Below are positions 60,353 through 64,000 of a stretch of 64,000 bases of DNA, piece by piece. The stretch lies in assembly GCA_944390105.1 (NCBI GenBank), contig CALXOV010000047.1:1-64000 (forward strand), given 5' to 3'. The stretch comes from an uncultured Succinivibrionaceae bacterium. Lineage in GTDB: Bacteria > Pseudomonadota > Gammaproteobacteria > Enterobacterales > Succinivibrionaceae. The notes under the pieces are model-generated. The model made no database searches and had not been told where the DNA came from. It saw nothing but the letters and a program-made list of their open reading frames with translations. Numbering within the stretch: the first letter of the stretch is position 1; every line of letters starts with the position of its first letter. The translations under genes and the position numbers were made by a program.

Positions 60353-61485
60353 GTGCATGGCTGCAGCGACTACTGGCGCTATTGATTAAAGAATGGTTGC
60401 AGATCATGCGTGATAAGTCTATCTTAGCTGCCGCTTTTCTGACGCCGGTGTTGCTCCTGTGCATTTACGGCTATGGATTGAATATGGATATGCAACCGGT
60501 GCGTGTTGCGCTGGTTTCCGAAAGTTTTGACCCACTGCACGATGAAGTGCGTGCTGCGCTGTTTGGTTCTGCGTATTTTGCACTGCAGGAAGAACCGAAT
60601 ATGCAGGCAGCGCAGCAGGTATTGCGCGCCCATCAGGTTGATGCGTTGCTGTACGTCCCCGCACGGCAGCGGCTGTATCAGGATGGAGAGTTTTATGCAG
60701 CCATTAACGGCAGTGCAGCTCTACCAGCACAGCTTACATTAAGCTATCTGCAGGGAGCTTTACAGCCTGTTTGGGAGCGTCTTGGCAGCAATACAGGAGT
60801 TACAGCCGGGGCTCTGCCGCTGCGTTATTCCATTACCACCCGCGCGTGGTATAACCCCGACAACAAATCTGTTTTTTATCTGCTGCCCGGTCAGCTTATC
60901 GGTATTGCCACTTTGGTGTGTAATGTGCTTGCCTCGCTGTGCATTGCTCGTGAATGCAATCGCGGCACTATTGACGCTTTATTGGCAGCACAAGTTGGTC
61001 TGTCGGAGCTATTGTTGTCCAAATTACTGCCGAACTGGCTGTTGTCATTGGCTTCCGTCAGTTTGCTTCTTATCTTAATAGAAGTGTTATTTGCTTTGCC
61101 AGTGCGCGGCAACATCATATTTTTGGGCGCAACTTTAGTGCTGTACGCTCTGTCCTGCTGTCTGATGGGAATGTGGCTGTCGGCTATGGTGCAGGATCAG
61201 TATCTTGCTTGTGAATATGCGATTATCTTAAGTTTCCTCCCGGCTATTCTGCTCTCGGGCGCGGTATTTGATCTGCGCACGTTACCTTTCGGCATATCGC
61301 TGTTAGGTTCTCTCTTGCCGCCTACTTATGCAGTGCAGTCTGTTAAAATCTGTTTTCTGTCAGGGGGCAACATTGAGCTTATTTGGCGTAATTTAGCTAT
61401 TATCTGTCTGTATGCGCTACTGTTTTTACTGTTGTGCTGTTATGCGTTAAATCGTCTGCGTCGCATGGGGAGAAAAGTGCAATGA
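60349..61485 (+). CDS. ybhS: ABC-2 type permease subunit 1
   Basis: 378 residues (E. coli YbhS 377). ABC2_membrane fold: an N-terminal membrane helix (LAAAFLTPVLLLCIYGYGL), a ~150-residue periplasmic domain, then five membrane helices including NRGTIDALLAAQVGLSELLLSKLLPN and a conserved QSVKICFLSGGN near the end. Start overlaps the ybhF stop (ATGA). With YbhR it forms the membrane channel. Confidence 0.87.
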   Translation: MSAWLQRLLALLIKEWLQIMRDKSILAAAFLTPVLLLCIYGYGLNMDMQPVRVALVSESFDPLHDEVRAALFGSAYFALQEEPNMQAAQQVLRAHQVDALLYVPARQRLYQDGEFYAAINGSAALPAQLTLSYLQGALQPVWERLGSNTGVTAGALPLRYSITTRAWYNPDNKSVFYLLPGQLIGIATLVCNVLASLCIARECNRGTIDALLAAQVGLSELLLSKLLPNWLLSLASVSLLLILIEVLFALPVRGNIIFLGATLVLYALSCCLMGMWLSAMVQDQYLACEYAIILSFLPAILLSGAVFDLRTLPFGISLLGSLLPPTYAVQSVKICFLSGGNIELIWRNLAIICLYALLFLLLCCYALNRLRRMGRKVQ

Positions 61486-62570
61486 ATACTTTGCACGCTG
61501 TGCTGCTACGTATCGCTGCGCTGATGAAAAAAGAATTTTTGATGATGTGGCTTGATAAGGGGACCCGCAAGATTCTCTTCATACCGATCATTGTGCAGAG
61601 CGTGATCTTCGGCTATGGTGCAACCTTTAATTTAGAAAAGATTCCGCTTGCTATCCTTGATGAAAGCCGCAGCGTACAGAGTGAGCGCTTGTGCGCGCAG
61701 ATAATAGCTAACCCTTTATTTGAGTTGCGTAGCTCTTGCTTGAGTCAAAATTGTCTCAAGCAGATGATGAGTAGCGGTGAGGCGCTGATCGGTCTACATT
61801 TTCCGCCGCAGTTTACCAACAACAGGGCAGTATTCATCATTGCCGATGCACGCAATACCGCTTCGGCTAATACTGCGGTTAGCTACCTGCAGCAGCAGTT
61901 GCATGCTTTGACTTTGACGGAACCGGAGCTGCAGCTTAATTATCGCTATTACTACAATGAGCACAATATCACGCGCTACAGCATCTTAACCTCGATGATT
62001 TTAGCATTGTCGCTCATTCAGGTGATGTTGCTGTCATCCTTGACGGTAGCTCGAGAGCGTGAGGAAGGCAATTTTGATATGTTGTTGCTGACGCCAGCAA
62101 ATGCTGTTGAGATTTTAGTAGGCAAAGCTGTCCCGCCAACGATTACAGCCTTTTTGCAGAGTTTAATTTTGTTTCTTATCTGTAGGTTCTATTTTGCAAT
62201 ACCACTGCGCGGCTCCTTTGCTCTACTTTGTTTAGTGGTGGTACTGTTTGGCTTGGCTGTGGTCGGCATAGGGTTAGCAATATCAGCTTTGGCCAAAAAT
62301 GCGCAGCAGGCCTTGATAGGAGCATTCATTTTGGCGTTGCCATGCGTGATTTTATCAGGGCTCATTACGCCGCTTGCTGCGATGCCTCCTACGTTACAGA
62401 TTATCGTCAAATGTATCAATCCACTCTATTACGGCATTGAGGCGCTGCAGCGCGTTTATCTTGAAGGTGCAGTCTTTAGCGATATCTCATATCTCCTGCT
62501 ACCGCTGCTGCTGTGCGCTGTCATTACCATGCCGCTTGCGATGTATCTGTTTCGCCATCAGCTGGATTGA
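61482..62570 (+). CDS. ybhR: ABC-2 type permease subunit 2
   Basis: 363 residues (E. coli YbhR 368). Same layout as YbhS: LMKKEFLMMWLDKGTRKILF, a periplasmic domain, then REREEGNFDMLLLTPANAVEILVGKAVPP and terminal helices with CINPLYYGIEALQRVYLEG. It overlaps ybhS by ATGA and converges with the next gene, overlapping it by 13 bases. The Ybh exporter is linked to cefoperazone and cation/proton export in E. coli. The CecR (YbiH) repressor that precedes it there is absent here. Confidence 0.87.
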   Translation: MNTLHAVLLRIAALMKKEFLMMWLDKGTRKILFIPIIVQSVIFGYGATFNLEKIPLAILDESRSVQSERLCAQIIANPLFELRSSCLSQNCLKQMMSSGEALIGLHFPPQFTNNRAVFIIADARNTASANTAVSYLQQQLHALTLTEPELQLNYRYYYNEHNITRYSILTSMILALSLIQVMLLSSLTVAREREEGNFDMLLLTPANAVEILVGKAVPPTITAFLQSLILFLICRFYFAIPLRGSFALLCLVVVLFGLAVVGIGLAISALAKNAQQALIGAFILALPCVILSGLITPLAAMPPTLQIIVKCINPLYYGIEALQRVYLEGAVFSDISYLLLPLLLCAVITMPLAMYLFRHQLD

Positions 62571-63724
62571 GCTGGCAACCAACGCTTGATAAGTAGTAGC
62601 GCAACGCACAACAGTGCGATCAAAGCTAAGGCCGCTCCGACCCAGCCAATGAAGCTTACCTCAGCGGCCTTAATAATGTGCGAGCCGATAAAGGCGCCGC
62701 TGCCGATGCCTAAATTGCAGATAGCTGAATAAATCGCTGTAGCGACCGCTGCATAGGTGCTTTCTAATTTAAGCACCAGCGCCTGAAAGCTTAAACTAAA
62801 AGCCGAGAAAGCTAGCCCCCAGAACAAAATATCAGCAATGGCGGTAAACGTATATAAAGCGCTTAGCTGCAGCAAAGCTAAAAAGATACTAAGACCGCCT
62901 AGTGCAAAATAGATGAAAACGCGCGGATGACGGTCAAAGCCGCGTCCGAAGACCCAAGCAATAATGATGGCCGCTACGCCAAAGAGCATTAAGCAGGTAG
63001 TGATTATATCTGGATCCATTGCACCTACTTGCTGTAGATACGGTTCAATATAGCTATAGGGAATGTAGTGGGCGGTAAAAATGAGCGCTGTCACCGCATA
63101 GAGCCCTAGCAGCGGACCGTTGCGGCAGATGCGAGGCAGCACCTGCAGTACTGGGCATGGAGTGCCCGGGACGCGAGGGCTGCAGCGCATCACCGTGATA
63201 GCTAGCACTAAAGCGCACAGCCCGAGTATCCCTAAGGTCATGCGCCAGCCCAAATATAGTCCGATAACGCGACCTAACGGCATTCCGCCGACCATTGCGG
63301 CGGCTGTTCCTGCGGAGACTAAGCCTACGGCCTTAGAGGCCATTCCGGGCGGAGCAATGCGTACCGCCATGGGTACAGCGATGGACCAAAATAGCGCATG
63401 ACTTAAGGCAACTCCTATGCGTGCTCCCATCAGAATACCAAAGTTAGGCGCCAGCGCACTGAGGGCATGACTTAGTGCAATCAGCAACAGTACTCCGCAA
63501 AGCAACAGCTTATAGTCAAAGCGCGAGAAGATAAGCACTAAGGGCAGCGACATTAAAAGCACAGTCCAGGCATAAACCGTCAGAATAAGACCAGTTTGAG
63601 CTTCAGTTTGGGCAAAAGAGGCAGAGAGATCGGCCAAGAGACCGATCGGGATAAATTCTGAGGTGTTGAAGATAAATGCGGCGGCAGTCAGGATATAGAC
63701 TGGCGCCCACTTTGCTACAGGCAT
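62558..63724 (-). CDS. MFS exporter, SotB/AraJ-like
   Basis: 388 residues, 12 membrane segments. FNTSEFIPIGLLADLSASF and SLPLVLIFSRFDYKLLLCG are typical of the sugar-efflux branch of DHA1 (SotB); GTAAAMVGGMPLGRVIGLYLGWR follows. Third DHA1 exporter in the window. Substrate unknown. Its 3' end overlaps ybhR by 13 bases. Confidence 0.82.
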   Translation of the reverse strand: MPVAKWAPVYILTAAAFIFNTSEFIPIGLLADLSASFAQTEAQTGLILTVYAWTVLLMSLPLVLIFSRFDYKLLLCGVLLLIALSHALSALAPNFGILMGARIGVALSHALFWSIAVPMAVRIAPPGMASKAVGLVSAGTAAAMVGGMPLGRVIGLYLGWRMTLGILGLCALVLAITVMRCSPRVPGTPCPVLQVLPRICRNGPLLGLYAVTALIFTAHYIPYSYIEPYLQQVGAMDPDIITTCLMLFGVAAIIIAWVFGRGFDRHPRVFIYFALGGLSIFLALLQLSALYTFTAIADILFWGLAFSAFSLSFQALVLKLESTYAAVATAIYSAICNLGIGSGAFIGSHIIKAAEVSFIGWVGAALALIALLCVALLLIKRWLPAQSS

Positions 63725-63811
63725 AGCTAATTTCTCACAAAAAGATAATCGCGCGAATTGTAGCAGAAGCGCTTTATGCTTTAGTCTATGCGCTATTATG
63801 GTGCAAAAATA

Positions 63812-63858
63812 TCAAGCGCCCTTTATATTGTCCCCAAACGTCCTTTTATTTGCCCACC
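63812..63858 (-). repeat. Copy of the dispersed ~48-bp repeat at the right edge
   Basis: TCAAGCGCCCTTTATATTGTCCCC through TTTGCCCACC (in two parts) aligns with 39668-39715. It is followed after a G9 run by GTCACTCA (63874-63881), which resembles the inverted-repeat end of the IS1111-type element (GGGGGTCACTCATAT). This suggests a remnant or end of a related element. Confidence 0.5.
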
Positions 63859-64000
63859 ATTTGGGGGGGGGCAGTCACTCAAAACAAGAGCCTGCTGCCA
63901 AGTTGAGATTAACAGATCTTCCTTTAGCTTTTTCTGCAGTCGAGAGAGCTTCCTTGGTTAGAAGGAGCGGTAACGCTTTTGCCAAGAAACAATTTGTATT
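63859..64000. other. Window edge, unassigned
   Basis: After the G run a minus-strand frame is open from the edge to a TGA at 63877-63875 (about 41 codons, ending LNLAAGSCFE). It could be the end of a gene or IS ORF that continues beyond the window, or chance. No family recognised. Confidence 0.2.

Noticed and set aside
63875..64000. Partial gene at the right edge
   Set aside because: About 41 open codons on the minus strand is too short to distinguish from chance and shows no known motif.

Overview
The window reads as the chromosome of an anaerobic or facultatively anaerobic gammaproteobacterium, most likely a member of the Aeromonadales/Succinivibrionaceae. This placement is an inference from gene content. 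Typical gammaproteobacterial genes and neighbourhoods are present: thrABC as one operon, sohB next to topA, crp, fabA, DusA-type dihydrouridine synthase, short rplY, the ybhGFSR exporter and a dnaX with a frameshift site. Features more common in gut or rumen anaerobes are also present: a FeoA-FeoB fusion with a small Cys-rich partner, and a NifU-like/GGGtGRT gene pair. No rRNA, tRNA or CRISPR array was recognised.

Layout. 1-1519: decayed IS110/IS1111-type element. 1536-5804: Na+/sugar symporter, HNH-like protein, small Rossmann protein, secreted OB-fold-like protein. 6114-10273: SHMT-like pseudoenzyme, dusA, aldo/keto reductase, dCMP deaminase. 10365-14830: periplasmic GH28 pectinase, rplY, MFS exporter, cvfB. 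14840-21264: sohB, topA, then pfkA and tpiA on the minus strand. 21454-24215: unknown proteins and an IS200/IS605 element with dead tnpA and intact tnpB. 24535-29247: thrABC. 29295-34001: LMW phosphatase, gph, apt, dnaX. 34515-39574: diguanylate cyclase, polyamine-binding protein, orphan ParA, enolase. 39899-42897: TetR-controlled redox cassette ending in a broken alcohol dehydrogenase. 43143-47959: FeoAB, its Cys-rich partner, sigma-54 flagellin and an FlhC-like protein. 48362-51711: fabA, crp, DUF533 protein, umuC. 51872-55946: NifU-like/GGGtGRT pair and a divergent LysR/MFS pair. 56044-63724: nitroreductase, HAD phosphatase, structured RNA candidate, ybhGFSR and an MFS exporter. The far right end carries a repeat remnant.

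How it fits together. Much of the window is core metabolism: glycolysis (pfkA, tpiA, eno), threonine synthesis, nucleotide salvage, DNA topology and replication. Sugar uptake and tpiA-pfkA share LacI-family-like operator palindromes. A central regulator (CRP) sits directly in front of fabA. The most unusual items are the SHMT homologue that has lost its PLP lysine, the multi-hairpin RNA candidate ahead of ybhG, the sigma-54 flagellin promoter inside the feo locus beside an oversized FlhC-like protein, the NifU-like/GGGtGRT pair, the IS1111-type candidate bridge-RNA region, and the A10 slippery run in dnaX.
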